Assembly (NCBI GenBank): GCA_001972305.1
Contig: BDDD01000272.1
Span: 186,001-250,000 of the forward strand
Length of the DNA: 64,000 bases
Source: Cephalotus follicularis
Taxonomy: Eukaryota > Streptophyta > Magnoliopsida > Oxalidales > Cephalotaceae
Reading direction: 5' to 3'
The notes below the pieces were generated by a model. The model had not been told where the DNA came from. It saw nothing but the letters and a program-made list of their open reading frames with translations, and did no database searches. How positions within the stretch are numbered: position 1 is the stretch's first letter; the number at the start of each line of letters is the position of its first letter. The position numbers and the translations under genes were made by a program. Below, in pieces: positions 44,791 through 56,947 of the stretch.

Positions 44791-47700
44791 TTCCTTTCTT
44801 TATGGAGGTATCCACACCTCTCGATGAGTCAGCGACCACCGATCGAGTGTGTAGGGATTGTATTGTTGAGATTGATGATCGTTGCTTATTAGCTGATCTT
44901 ATTGTTTTACCGATGGATTGCCTAGATGTGATTCTTGGCATGGATTGGTTGTCTGCTAGCTTTGCTCAGGTGGATTGTCATCGGAAAGTAGTGGTTTTTA
45001 GTCCTCCAGGACGACCACCTTTTCGGTTTCTTGGCACCTTAGAGCCATTGTTTGTTTCGATAATTTTGGCTTTGCATGCGGACAGATTGTTACGATAGGG
45101 ATGCCAGGGGTTTCTGGCACATGTGCTCGATACTGACAGATGGCGGCCGGAACTGGAAGATATTCCAGTGGTTTGCGAGTTCGGAGATGTTTTTCCTCGG
45201 GATTTGACGTCGTTGCCGCTAGAGAGAGAGATAGAATTTGTGATTGATCTGATACCAGGAACTGCACTGATTTCTCGAGCACCGTATCCAATGGCACCGA
45301 TAGAATTGAAAGAGTTAAAGATACATTTACAGAATCTTCTCAACAAAGGTTTTATAAGACCTAGCGCTTCACCATGGGGAGCACCTATTCTTTTTGTCAA
45401 GAAGAAAGATGGATTGCCCCGTATGTGTATTGACTACCGACAGCTCAATAAAGTTACAGTGAAGAATAAGTACCCTCTACCGTACATTGATGAGCTGTTT
45501 GACTAGCTTAGAGGAGCGACAGTGTTTTCTAAGCTCGACTTGAGATCGGGATACCACCAGTTGAAAGTCAGACCGGAGGATATTCCGAAGACGGCTTTCA
45601 GATCGAGATATGGCCATTATGCGTTCTTAGTTATGCCTTTTGGTGTGACTAATGCTCCTGCGACTTTCATGGACCTGATGAACCGAGTGTTCAGACAGTA
45701 TTTGGATCAGTTCATTGTAGTGTTCATTGACGACTTCTTGATCTATTCCAGGACCGATGAGGAGCATGCCCAACACCTCTACATTGTATTGCAAATTTTG
45801 AGGGATCATCGACTGTATGCCAAATTCAACAAGTGCAAGTTTTGGCTATCGGAGGTTTCTTTTCTAGGGCATATTGTTTCTGGTGACGGTTTATCAGTGG
45901 ATCCATCGAAAGTAGAGGCAGTGAAAGATTGGAAACGACCGGCGAATGCTTCCAAAGTTTGCAGCTTCTTGGGTTTAGCATGGTATTATCGTCGGTTTGT
46001 TGAGGGATTTTCCCATATTGCAACACCGTTGACCAGATTGACACAGAAGAACGTTGCCTTTGTATGGGATAGTGATTGTGAAAGAAGTTTTCAAGAATTG
46101 AAAGACAGATTGATTTCCGCTCCTGTCCTAGCCTTGCCAGATGGGAACGAAGACTTTTTTGTATACACCGATGCTTCTGGAAAGCAGCTTGGTTGCGTTC
46201 TTATGCAATACGGCAAAGTGATTACATATGCATCGAGGAAGATCAACCCACATGAGGAAAACTACCCAGTGCATGACTTGGAACTGGCGGCCATTATCTT
46301 TGCTCTTGGAAAATGGCGCCACTACCTTTATGGGACCAAGTTCACAGTTTTTACTGATCATAAGAGTTTGAGATATCTCTTTTCACAGAAGGAATTGAAC
46401 ATGAGACAGAGAAGGTAGTTTGAGCTTCTTAATGATTATGATTGTGACATTGAATACTATCCTGGAAAAGCAAATGTTGTTGCAGATGTATTGAGTCGCA
46501 AGCTATCTTGTATGACGCTTTCCCATATTCAGGTGCAACCTGCATTGCTTGACCGGATTAGAGATGCACAGATAGTGGATATTGAATTACAAAAAGTGGC
46601 TACTTCTATTGATGAAGTATTGAAACCCGATTTCTCTCTTTCTACAGATGGGTTATTGAGATACAGGAACAGAATTTGCATTCCAGCCGATAGCGAGTTG
46701 AAGGAAGAGCTTCTGTCTCAAGCTCATAAATCTCGTCTCTCTGTCCATCCAGGGAGTACGAAGATGTATCGTGACCTAAAACTTAGCTATTGGTGGGTTG
46801 GCATGAAGAGAGAAATCTCAGAGTTTGTATCGAGATGCCTCACTTGTCAGCAAGTTAAGGCAGAGCACCAGAGACCGACAGGTTTGCTTCAGCCTTTGAT
46901 CATTCATGAGTGGAAATGGGAGCACATTACCATGGATTTCGTTTCTGGGTTGCCTCTGAATCGTGACAGACATGATGGTATATGGGTTGTGGTCTATCGA
47001 CTCACGAAGTCGGCCCACTTTCTACCGATTCGGATAACTTTTTCTAGAGAGAAGTTGTCCAGATTATTTATGAAAAAGATTGTTAAAGCACAAGGACCTC
47101 CTATCAGCATTGTTTCAGACCAAGACTCTCGCTTCACTTTCGAGTTTTGGAGGAAGTTACAGGTAGCTATGGGTACAGAATTGAGTTCCAGCACTGCTTT
47201 TCATCCCCAAACAGATGGTTTGTCTGAAAGGACCTTTCAGACATTGGAGGACATGCTTCGAGCATGCGTGCTCAACTTTGGGGGTAGTTGGGATGACTAC
47301 TTGCATTTGATTGAGTTCTCATATAACAACAGTTATCACGAGAGCATACAGATGGCTCCCTACGAAGCCCTATATGGTAGGAAGTGTCGATGGCCAGTTT
47401 GTTGGGATCAGGTCAGTGAAAAGAGTATTTAGGGGCCAGAGATTGTACAGATTACCGCAGAGAAAGTGAAATTAATAAGAGACCGACTGACTGTTGCATA
47501 GAGTAGACAGAAAAGCTATGCTGATGTTCATCGTAGAGGCTTGGAGTTTAGTGTTGGTGACCATGTTTTCCTCAAAGTGTCACCAACTAAAGGAGTCATG
47601 AGATTCGGGAAGAAAGGAAAGCTTTCTCCTCATTTTTTTGGACCTTTCGAGGTGTTGAATCGGATTGGCCGACTTGCTTACAGGCTTGCCTTGCCTCCAG

Positions 47701-47971
47701 CATTGCGAGAGTGCACGATGTGTTCCATGTTTCTCAGTTGAGGAGATATGTTCGAGATCCTTCACACATCATTGAGTATGGTCAGATTCAGTTGGAACAT
47801 GACTTATCATTTACAGAGACTCCTATACAGATTGTCAATCGACAGATCAGAGTATTGAGGAACAACACCATCCCTTTGGTCAGTGTTCTATGGCAGTATC
47901 ATGGTTCTATGGAGCGCACCTGGGAGAGCGAGGACGATATGAGAGAGACATATCCTTTCCTATTTGATTGA
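44791..47971 (+). pseudogene. pol: gypsy E pol with chromodomain-like end
   Basis: Protease C-part (VILGMDWLS, about 44928). RT: open 45123-45506, a TAG, then open 45522-46418 with catalytic FIDDFL (Asp codons 45729-45734) and RNase [15 protein letters not shown] at about 46418 replaces Trp in RQRRW. Integrase: open 46491-47432 with HHCC (H-X3-H, CLTCQQ), MDFVSGLP, SDQDS and TDGLSERT, so D,D,E is present. Stops follow near 47432 and 47502, and a frameshift near 47706. The chromodomain-like tail is 47711-47971 (SVLWQYHGSMERTWESEDDM). Only about five lesions separate it from a full frame. Confidence 0.92.
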
Positions 47972-48024
47972 TTGATCGTTTGACCGATGAATCTGGGGAC
48001 CAGATTCCCTTAAGGAGGGGAGAA

Positions 48025-49904
48025 TGTGACGACCTGAATTCCCTTTTGTACTATTCATGCGTACATCGTACCGTATTGCACCATATTGGACCGTACTGAA
48101 CTGTATTGAATTGAGATATTATGATACCTATTGATATTGTATTGACCACATGCATGTATAGTCAGGTTTTTGGGCCGAGTTTTGGACAGTTGATCGAATT
48201 GACTATATAAGTCAATTCTTTCTCTCCTTACTCTCATATTTCTCATTTTCTCTCTCTCTCTCTCTCTCTCTCTCCCTCTCTCTCTCCCTCTTGCTGGTAG
48301 CTCCATCTTCCACCATTGCAGCCCCGGATTGCATCTCCATCGACAAGAGCAGCGATTGCAAGGAGTGGATTGGTGATTGAACGACATAGAAACCGATTGA
48401 GTGATTGGAAGCTCAACTTTTGAAGCTTCAGTGATAGGTAGGACTTCTTTATTGAATTGCCTATTTCTTTATTGATTGATTGACTGAATTGCATGATTGA
48501 TTGAGTGTTTGAGTGATTGAATTGAGTGAATTGAGGTTTTTAGGGTTTATAGCTAATCCTTGACCTAATTGTTAATTAAAGGATTGAAATTGAATTTGGA
48601 AGGTTGTAACTAGTCTTACTAATTGAGGTGTTCAAGTGTTTGAAAACAGTTTTAATGATTGCACTGACCGATTGATTGCTTGAGTCATGAGTGTTACTGT
48701 GAGTCTAAGTCGGTAAAATGGACGCACGTTCTCATCCCCCCATTAGGCACCACCACTTATCAGCTTTGCTTCGACGTTGTATTGATACATTGATCGATTG
48801 CTTGTGCCATAAGTGTCGTTGTGAGTCTAAGTCGGTACGATCGACGCATGTTCCCCTTTCTCCATTGGACACCACCACTTATTGACTTTACTTAATATTG
48901 TATTTACTCGATTGATTGATTCATTGTATTGTACGGATCCTATAGAGAGACCTTGTGGTTTACGTCAGCATGTTAGGTCGACTTTGTCCACCTATTCCAT
49001 CGATCGTTTGTTATATTGTATTGTCTTGCTGACGAGCACGATAGATTGATGATTGTCGCTTGCTGAGGGCCGTAGCTCCCTATCGGCATCAGTAGCTCCC
49101 CCAGTTGTAGCTCATTGAGATTCTATTGGCCCAGCCATAGGCTGGAAGATCTATGTGTTCCATACCTGATCAGCCTGAGAACCGTAGGTAGATCTCCCAC
49201 CCTTTTGAAGGACTACCTTCCGTGGGATTGATCATTGCTAAGTGATTTACACTGAATTGACAACGGTCACACGCTCTATAGGATATTGATTGATTGATTG
49301 GGTGTTTCATACACCGCCATTGAGTGTCTGCCATTGATTGATTGTCTGTTAGAGATCCTATCCGTATGCTCTGTTATGGGACACTATCATACGGGTAGTC
49401 TGATCGCCAATTGTACATGTACATTTGCCATGTCATGCATTGATATTGTACACCGCACATTGATATTGTATTGATTGTCACCGATATTGCACATTGTACA
49501 TGCATACATGCTGCATGGGGTTTCTGCTTAGCCAGTGTGGCTAACCCCATCCTTCGGGGTGGGGCTGTGTTGTACCTTCGTGTGCGGCATAGGTAGGGCA
49601 GCAGGTAGCAGCGGACAGAAGGACTGAAGACTCGATGGATCGTATGACTGCTTGGGTACCGCAGGACTGGTTATGAGATTGTAGTGAAGTTTGGAATGTA
49701 ATGTATTGTAATACTGTATTGAAGGATTGATAATGTATTGTAAAAGACTGTACTGTAAAAGATTTGTATTGTATCTTCCGCAAGTGTTATGTATTGTAAA
49801 GTTTTATGTTTTCCGCATTTTTATATTGCTAGTCCCGACCATTGTATTGTGTATTGGATTGAGAGTAATGCCACATGTCCGCCCTGCGGGCGCGGGGTGT
49901 TACA
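48025..49904 (+). mobile_element. 3' LTR of gypsy E
   Basis: 1880 bp from TGTGACGACCTG, after the purine tract TTAAGGAGGGGAGAA, to GGGGTGTTACA. Rich in GATTGATTG words. It keeps the 350-bp end that the 5' LTR has lost. Confidence 0.92.
48196..48218 (+). promoter_or_regulatory. TATA box in a perfect inverted repeat (gypsy E 3' LTR)
   Basis: Identical to 42124-42146: GAATTGACT, loop ATATA, AGTCAATTC. Surrounding positions have changed between the LTRs while this block has not. Confidence 0.75.
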
Positions 49905-51059
49905 TAAAATCTCTCAAAATTTGGGAATGATGTATTCGTTTATCGGACTATATCCCCCTGTAAAAAAAACACTGTTTATATAACCACACTCCCGACAGAG
50001 AAATCAGCAGTTTATATATGGGCTCAGCCCTCAGTAACCACAACTTTAACTCATAATTACATCATACCCATAGGAAGATAATTACTCAACTCCTCAATAT
50101 GATGGGCCTATCCATATCTAATACATCAACACACATATATATAAGCACTGCCACAAGCCGGCAGGTCAATAGCTGAAATAAAACATATCTCTTATATAAC
50201 ATTTGTACATTTACAAAAACTACATTTATACAATGTAGGTTGGAGGAGATGTAGATCCTTACTCTGCGATTTAGCATGACTGATCACTGCGGCGCGTCAC
50301 TTGTACCTGAACCTGATCCATTTCATAACAATGAAATGGATCAACAACCCGAAGGTTGTGTAGGATATACATATGCAAGAAAAATATAGAAGTGCAACAG
50401 ATATGTGTACAATATGTGAGATGCATGCCATGAAAACTGGCATTTAGAGGCATACCCTTTTCCATAATAATCATCATTCAATAACCATATCCATACGATT
50501 TTGATGCAATTCTATTATCATCCAGCATCCATATCATTCAAAAATCCTTTCAATGCATATATAAGTTCTTCTCGACCTTTCTTGTCGAGGAAACAGACTA
50601 GCGCGCTTGGCGTCCTAGGCAGAGGTTCTCATTCCACTGGCAGACTAGCGTAGCATTCGTAAGTAGAGCAAAGAAGAGAAGATGGACCTTCTCTAACGCT
50701 GGTCTCTCTAGCTACAGCCACCATCACTATCCATATACCATCAATAACTATCGATAACAATCAATAGCCATTCACATTCATGACAGGCCAACTTATTCAT
50801 CTGGTAACATTCAAAAGGTTAACTACATATATATACTATCTCATTCTAGTATATATATATATATAAGTTTTAACCAACACCCCATAACCATACCTTGCCG
50901 TAACCATACCTTACCCATTATGTAACCATACCGTATCCTGTAACCATAACCGCATATCCATAACCGTACAATCCATAACCCTTCAATCCATAACCACTTG
51001 ATCCGTAACTGTATGATCCATAAAAGTTCAACCCGTAACCGTACGATACACATTTGTAC

Positions 51060-51275
51060 GATCTGTAACCATATAAACCATAACAATGCAATCCATAACA
51101 ATATAATCCATTACAATGCAATCCATAACAATACAAACCATTACAATGCAATCCATAATAATACGAATCCATAACAATTCAGTCCATTACAATGCAATCC
51201 ATAACAATACAATCCATAACAATTCAATCCATTACAATGCAATCCATAACAATACAATCCATAACAATTCAATGC
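51060..51275. repeat. short tandem repeats of CCATAACAAT type
   Basis: Imperfect units of about 15-16 bp containing AATCCATAACAATACAATCC and ATTACAATGC, inside the gypsy D LTR. Open frames here are translations of the repeat. Confidence 0.85.
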
Positions 51276-51620
51276 AATCCCAGTTCCTCGAAGGTCATGG
51301 TCCGATGATGATGCAATCCCAGTTTCTCGAAGGTCATGGTCCGATAATGATGCAATCCCAGTTTCTCGAAGGTCATGGTCCGATAATGATGAAATCCCAG
51401 TTCCTCGAAGGTCCTGGTTCGATAATGATGCAATCCCAGTTCCTTGAAGGTCCTGGTTCAATAATGAATGCAATCCCAGTTCCTCGAAGGTCCTGGTTCA
51501 ATAATGAATGCAATCCCAGTTCCTTGAAGGTCCTGGTTCAATAATGAATGTAATCTAGTTCCTCGAAGGTCATGGTTCAATAATGAATGCAATCCCACTT
51601 CCCCAAAGGTCCTGGTTTAA
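51274..51620. repeat. minisatellite, about nine 39-40-bp units
   Basis: Each unit has CAATCCCAGTTCCTCGAAGG followed by TCATGGTCCGATAATGAT or TCCTGGTTCAATAATGA. Early units carry the first ending and later units the second, so the array grew from two founders or drifted along its length. Confidence 0.92.
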
Positions 51621-51639
51621 TATCATCCATAAGTGTTTA

Positions 51640-51960
51640 CCGTAACTGTTCTCCGTAACCATAACCATAGCCATCCATAACCATAACCATAGCTATCCGC
51701 AACCATATCCATGGCCATCTGTAACCATAACCATAGCCATCTGTAACCGTATCCATAGCCATCCGTAACCATATGATCCATGGCCATCCGTAACCATAAC
51801 CATAGTTATCCGTAACCATAGTCATAGCCATCCGTAACCATAACCATAGCCATCCCTAACCATATCCATAGCCATTCGTAACCATAACCATAACCATCCG
51901 TAACCATACGATCTATCCGTAACCTTACGATCCATTCCATAACGATCCATAAGGTTCATT
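51640..51960. repeat. CCGTAACCATAACCATAGCC repeats
   Basis: Degenerate units built from CCATAACC, CCGTAACC and CATAGCCAT words. A similar but sparser stretch lies at 50880-51060. Confidence 0.85.
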
Positions 51961-53317
51961 CCAGTATCTACACACTCTCCATGTCGTAGACGAATAGGGT
52001 GGAGATAACATTGACCACACTGTGCATACCGTAGGTCCACGCATACCGTATCCATACCATATGATGTGATCTAACATTCATGACCTTCATGACAGAGATA
52101 AGGGTCATGAATGGGTTATCTCATTTAGTCTCATACAATACAATCAATGATGCATAACCGTAACAATCCATTTAGCACACAATCATCAATGAACAACATA
52201 TCAATCCACACAATCCGTTCAAAATGCATGAATGCAAGCAAAATAGTGTAACCATACTCTAGTGATCTAGCATTCGTATACTACCGTCTCATACCGGCGT
52301 ATACGAAAGGGATCGAGTCAATAATCATCTGGGGCAAGTACCATCAAAGCATATGTAACCCTACTTGTTAACAATTAAGCTTGCATGTTGGGAGGACTTG
52401 CAGCGGAATCCATGAACTGCCATCTCCTCTAAACTTCACTCATTGTCATGAGCATAGCTCCTTATTGTGCCAACAGAGTTCTTTTTCTCTTTTAGCATCA
52501 CTGAAATAACCATCGCACTTTCGTTACGACCTGCATACCGAAAGCAACACACTGTCATCACGGGAGCTCCAGCCAGATTTTGACCAACACATCGGAACTC
52601 CGGCCATGCCAAAAACAGGCTCCAAATTGGCCGATCTATTCAATGCTATCGAAGAACTGTCATGACTCACTGTGAATCGCGTAGTCACAACCGACAATGA
52701 GTTCGACTTACTGAGTCGACTCGTCAGTCATCCACAATTGCGACTGCTTCACAAAAGTGCCGCAAAACAGCGGGCTCTAGGCGTCTCTACCCATAACTTG
52801 CCGAGACTCAGCACTGGTTCGCCTCGCCGAAGCTCCGACCAGTTCGTCTAGCTCTGCTCACGCCATAACTGGCATTAAAAGTCTTCGATCAAACGGTTGG
52901 GGATCGAGAGTCATCGTGACTAGGCATGAAAAGCCGTGTCACATGCTTCATCACATCAAACCCACTGGGTTGACTCAGCCTTCACATTCCGACTGATTTC
53001 GATCGAAAATCGCATCAACAGTCATCAAAAGAGGAAGAGCTGGTCTTCACGGCAAAAACTCGCTCCAACCGTGACAATGTTTGATGGTGATACATACGAC
53101 ATCGATGGCGACAATGACGTAAGGTGTCGGAGAGAAGAAAATAAAAGAAAAAGAAAAGAGGAGAGAGGTTACCGTCGGTGGTAGATCTCCACCGCACGCT
53201 TCAGGCCGTCGAGCTCCTCGCCCAACATCTTCTTCCTTCTCCGGCACCATTTCTCTCTTCTCCTTGTATCTCCCATTCTCTCCCTCACTATATCTCCCCT
53301 TTCTTCCTTTCTTTCAT

Positions 53318-53364
53318 ACGGGCGCTTTATGCGCCCGTGTTCCTATTTTGTTTTGTTTATATAT
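53318..53364 (-). promoter_or_regulatory. TATA box and start-site hairpin of the gypsy D LTR
   Basis: The minus strand has TATATAAA at 53364-53357, 13 bp after the LTR start. A perfect hairpin follows at 53338-53318 (arms ACGGGCGC/GCGCCCGT, five-base loop), about where transcription should start given usual TATA spacing. A GA-rich leader comes next. Confidence 0.5.
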
Positions 53365-53377
53365 TCGGGGCATTACA

Positions 53378-55751
53378 CTGTAGGTAGAATGTCTCATTCT
53401 CTTATTTATTTGTTCTTGAAATTCTTGATGATGGATTTGTGACTTTATTGTGATTCTTTTATCTGATATGACTTGTTGATAGTTTGATTTGAAATCGATT
53501 CCTTAATCGTTTACTTTGAATCCTTTAAATGTATTTTGATTGAATGCTCATATTGATTTTACACATTACCAGTTGTATATTCATTATGACTCTGCTATTA
53601 TATCCGCTTAGCTCACAAAATAGATATTTTCTTCTTTTGCTACTGCTATATTCATTCTATTTCGGTATTGTTATACTTGAGCTTCATTGTTGGTGCCGTT
53701 GAGCAATTCCTATCTTTTCCTAGAAATTGTTGTTATGTGGCGATGTGCCTTTGAACATTCTTGTTGTGAATGGGACATTCCCTTCTTTTATTCTATTGTC
53801 TTTGAGACTACTGTTTGATATGTTCCCTTTCATACTTGTGTATCAGAATTTGAATCTCGCATGTGTTATGTTGAGCATGTTCTATGATTGAGATGTGGTT
53901 GCTGAGCATATGAATGCTCCAGCTCTGGGCGACAATGTCACCTTCATCTTCTATGTATTATCGTGATTCATGATATCGTGTTTTGTGCTCTGATGCTGGG
54001 TACCTTGTGATCTATGACATGTGTTATCGGCCTAGGGTGAGGTGTACGTACGACACCCAACTCTCCTTAGCAGGCCCATTATCTAAGATGGGGTGTTATG
54101 TGGGACTACCATAAGCTTCCATAGCCTGCATCTATAGCATACCATTGGTCTATGATGGTATGCTAAATGTGAGTGTAGCAGGGCTCCGTTACTCATTTAT
54201 CGAACCGTATTTACTTATCTAATGATATTGTGATATTTGCACGTAGGCCCCTCGCAAGGGTGCAGTGACATGTGAGCTTCTCGACGAGGGTGGGGTGCGT
54301 GCAGTGACACGTAGGCCCCTCATGCGAGGAATGGTTGTTAAGGGTGAGCCTCTCAGCAAGGTTGGGGTGCATGCAATGACACTTAGGCCCCTCATGAGGG
54401 GAATGGTTGTTACGTATGATATATATTTATCCATAGGCACTTTGCACCGGTGTATAAAGGATGATGTACACATCTTGTAGCCTATTGGCCGTGATTATTG
54501 CTGCAGCTATTATATGATGATGACATTATATATGATGATGACGTATGACATGATATGAGATGAGATGATATGATATGATATATGATGACATGACAGTGAT
54601 ACCAGCATCCCCGGATATTATGATTTTAGGGGCATATTTCTTGATTTATGATTGTTGATCATATCTGTGATTCTTGATATTTTTATGTACTCTGATTTTA
54701 TTGTGATTCTATTGTACTCTTAGAGTACTATCTTGAGCATTGAGATTTTTTAGCGGAAATACCATTGTTGAGTATCGAGATTCCTTTCATGGATTTCGTT
54801 TACACTTGTGTATCTCATTTACGTTTGAGAATCGCATTTACATTGTGGACCCCGTTTACATTTGCATATTTCGTTTACATTTGTGAAACTTGATATCCTT
54901 TGTGGTTCTTGATTTCCTCTGTGGATCTAGATGTCCTTTGTAGATCTTGATGTCCTTTTGTGGATCTAGAGTACGTTTATGGATCTTGTTAATTTGTGGA
55001 GTTCATTTCTTGTGATTGTGATTTCATTCTATCGAGATTGTTTTTTCGTGGATTTCATTTTATTGTACTTTGAGCATTATTTCTGTGGAGCCACTTGTTG
55101 AGATATGAGCTTTCTTTCTATGGATTATATTTACCTTGTGTTTATACTATGATGCTCTATTTTTTTCAACACATCCCAATTATTTGAGGGATGTACCAGG
55201 GGATATTTTGTTTTTACTCACTTAGTCATTTGGACTAACCCCCTCATTTATTTCCATTTCAAACTGTGGCTAAGCCTGTTTCAATTGATGTTGGACCACG
55301 AGGGCATGCTTACCAGAGTTCCAACACGTGCATAACATCCACAACATCAGTATTTAAATTATGCATTTTTATGTTTTTATAGTTTTGTGTTTGAAGGGCT
55401 GAGCCCTATTTATAATTCATGCTTTGATAATATGGTTAAGGCGGAGCCCAACCCATGCATATTTTTTTCCTTTTTTCTTGTGGTCTGCTGAGGGCAGAGC
55501 CCATTCTATGAACAATGTTTTTCTTTACATAGGGCATAGTCTAATAAAGGGATACTAAATGCCCGATTTTCATAAAAATTTAAGAGTTAGAATTATTTTC
55601 AAGTTTTAAAAAAAGTTTTAACTTATGAGCTTTTAATGTGACTATGGTATTGGGAAGTCTTCAAACCAGTTTTAACATATCACGTGGAGGTTTTCGAAAG
55701 GAGGCTTGCCACGTGATGGTCACATCCGCCTTGATCGAGATGGGTGTGACA
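53378..55751 (+). mobile_element. LTR of gypsy F, plus orientation, 5' end uncertain
   Basis: Ends GATGGGTGTGACA, followed within a few bases by TTGGCATAAGAGC, a two-mismatch version of the methionine-tRNA primer site. It has a CTAACCCCCTCATT word near 55235 like other LTR 3' parts here. No coding sequence. The left end abuts the gypsy D LTR and no clean TG start is visible. Confidence 0.6.
54241..54420 (+). repeat. imperfect repeats with CCCCTCATGAGGGG palindrome
   Basis: Two and a half copies of a unit of about 76 bp containing GTAGGCCCCTC, GCAGTGACAC and GAATGGTTGTTA. The last copy has the perfect 14-bp palindrome CCCCTCATGAGGGG, and the first reads CCCCTCGCAAGGG. Confidence 0.75.
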
Positions 55752-56519
55752 TTTTTGGCATAAGAGCTTTTGGTTTTAGATTCTCCAGACTTTTAAAGTG
55801 GAATGTTTTCAAGATTTTGAAGAAAAAGAGAAAATTATTTTAAATTTTCCAACTCATGCATGTCATGCATTACATATAGGCATTCATATCAGAGTCACAT
55901 GTCAGGTAGCATGCCTCGTGGTCAGGGGGACAAACCCATACAATGAGATAAGTGCTACGACCATGTTGGCTTACTTGATAGACGGATTATATAGAACCAT
56001 GATTAGATACGGAGTATGAGATTATGAGATTCGAGTCTCCTATATGGGATAATTCTACAGTACCTTTGTTTATGCTAGCAGCTGAGTTAGCTGCATAGTT
56101 GTCACCTCCCCCTAAACCTTTAATGATTGATGTGTTTAGGCCAGAGTTCCAATAGGCCGTAGCTTTGCTCTCTAGGCTTATTCATCACAAAAGCCTTGAT
56201 ATATCTTGTGAACACGTCAAAAGCCTTGGAGGCACTACCTTCATGGGTTTTATGAATCTCGTCGAGGCAGAGGTCAAGATTTCAAGCATATGGAACACGT
56301 GTTCGAACAGATAGAGATCGGACAAGATTGGAGAGTGCATTCTTTTTTCACGCAATTGTGCACATGATGCTTCAATTGCCCACTTAGATTATCCACATGA
56401 GGAGTTTTAACTCATTCTTATTTCATGCCTACCGGTGTAAGCATTGGTTCTCTCTATGTTTCCACATGTTTGATGTTGACTATTCATCGTTTTGATTTGT
56501 GGTTCATTTAGACAACCTT
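55752..56519 (+). pseudogene. gypsy F gag remnant
   Basis: Heavily decayed. After the primer-binding site a short reading includes SHVR-like and LSPPPKPLMIDVF words. Near 56230-56350 the translation GFMNLVEAEVKISSIW followed by FSRNCAHDA recalls the start of a retrotransposon Gag core. No frame stays open for long. The assignment rests mainly on position between an LTR plus primer site and the pol remnant at 57444. Confidence 0.4.
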
Positions 56520-56947
56520 TTGCTTTGTGTACGTTTGGGCGTTTCCGTGGTATTTTGGATGTGTGGCTTGGTTGACTCCATGTTGATTCATCGAACTGTC
56601 AATGCGCACACCTCTTCAGTTCTTTTTGTCCTCGGGCGTCTTTAATGCTATTGGTAGGTTGTGTTTGAGATCCTATGTTTCATACCTATGAAATGGAAAC
56701 CTAATATCCCTCGGTAGTTGTTATGTTCCAAGCATACGTTGTTTATTCGACGTTGTTGTGGGCCATAAGATTTTTCTCGTGCAGTCAGATACGGAATATC
56801 AAATGGGCGTGGGACTTCATTCCTTATTCGCCTGGCCAAGCTTTCGTCGCTTGACACTTATGGTGTTCATGTGCCTTGCTGACCCCCAAACGTTCCTGTT
56901 GATTTAAATGGGTGGCTCATGTGGTTTTTGAAGTTGCGTGGGAATGC
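56520..56947 (+). other. probable rDNA external transcribed spacer, 3' part
   Basis: This stretch runs without a break into the 18S start, and its last bases (GTGGGAATGC before TACCTAGTTG) look like the end of plant 5' external transcribed spacer. The left limit is a guess. Minus-strand reading frames here are chance. Confidence 0.4.

Larger units (their letters stand above)
41954..49904 (+). mobile_element. gypsy E, complete chromovirus with TSD TAAAA
   Basis: 7951 bp from TGTGACGACCCG to GGGGTGTTACA, flanked by TAAAA at 41949-41953 and 49905-49909. The two LTRs (41954-43497, shortened; 48025-49904) differ by eye at under a tenth of positions, mostly transitions. The interior has gag, protease, RT, RNase H, integrase and a chromodomain-like tail, with few stops. 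Of the gypsy copies here it is the best preserved and probably among the most recent insertions. It lies inside the gypsy D LTR. Confidence 0.93.
41779..53377 (-). mobile_element. long 5' LTR of gypsy D, split by gypsy E
   Basis: Read on the minus strand it starts TGTAATGCCCCG at 53377 and ends GGGCGTGAAA beside the primer-binding site. Without gypsy E and one copy of its duplication it is about 3640 bp. It has a TATA box only 13 bp from its start, an 8-bp-arm hairpin (53318-53338), a GA-rich leader (53215-53315), a GACTCA/GAGTCGACTC-rich stretch (52660-52985), and long tandem repeats (51060-51960). The large minus-strand open frames are not genes. Confidence 0.65.

Noticed and set aside
43499..47971. 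Gypsy E as an active element
   Set aside because: 5' LTR end, primer-binding site and gag start are deleted, and pol carries several stops and a frameshift.
51116..51544. 142-codon frame of repeated QSQFLEG units, with a minus-strand counterpart
   Set aside because: Translation of the 40-bp minisatellite; the array length is not a multiple that keeps frame throughout.
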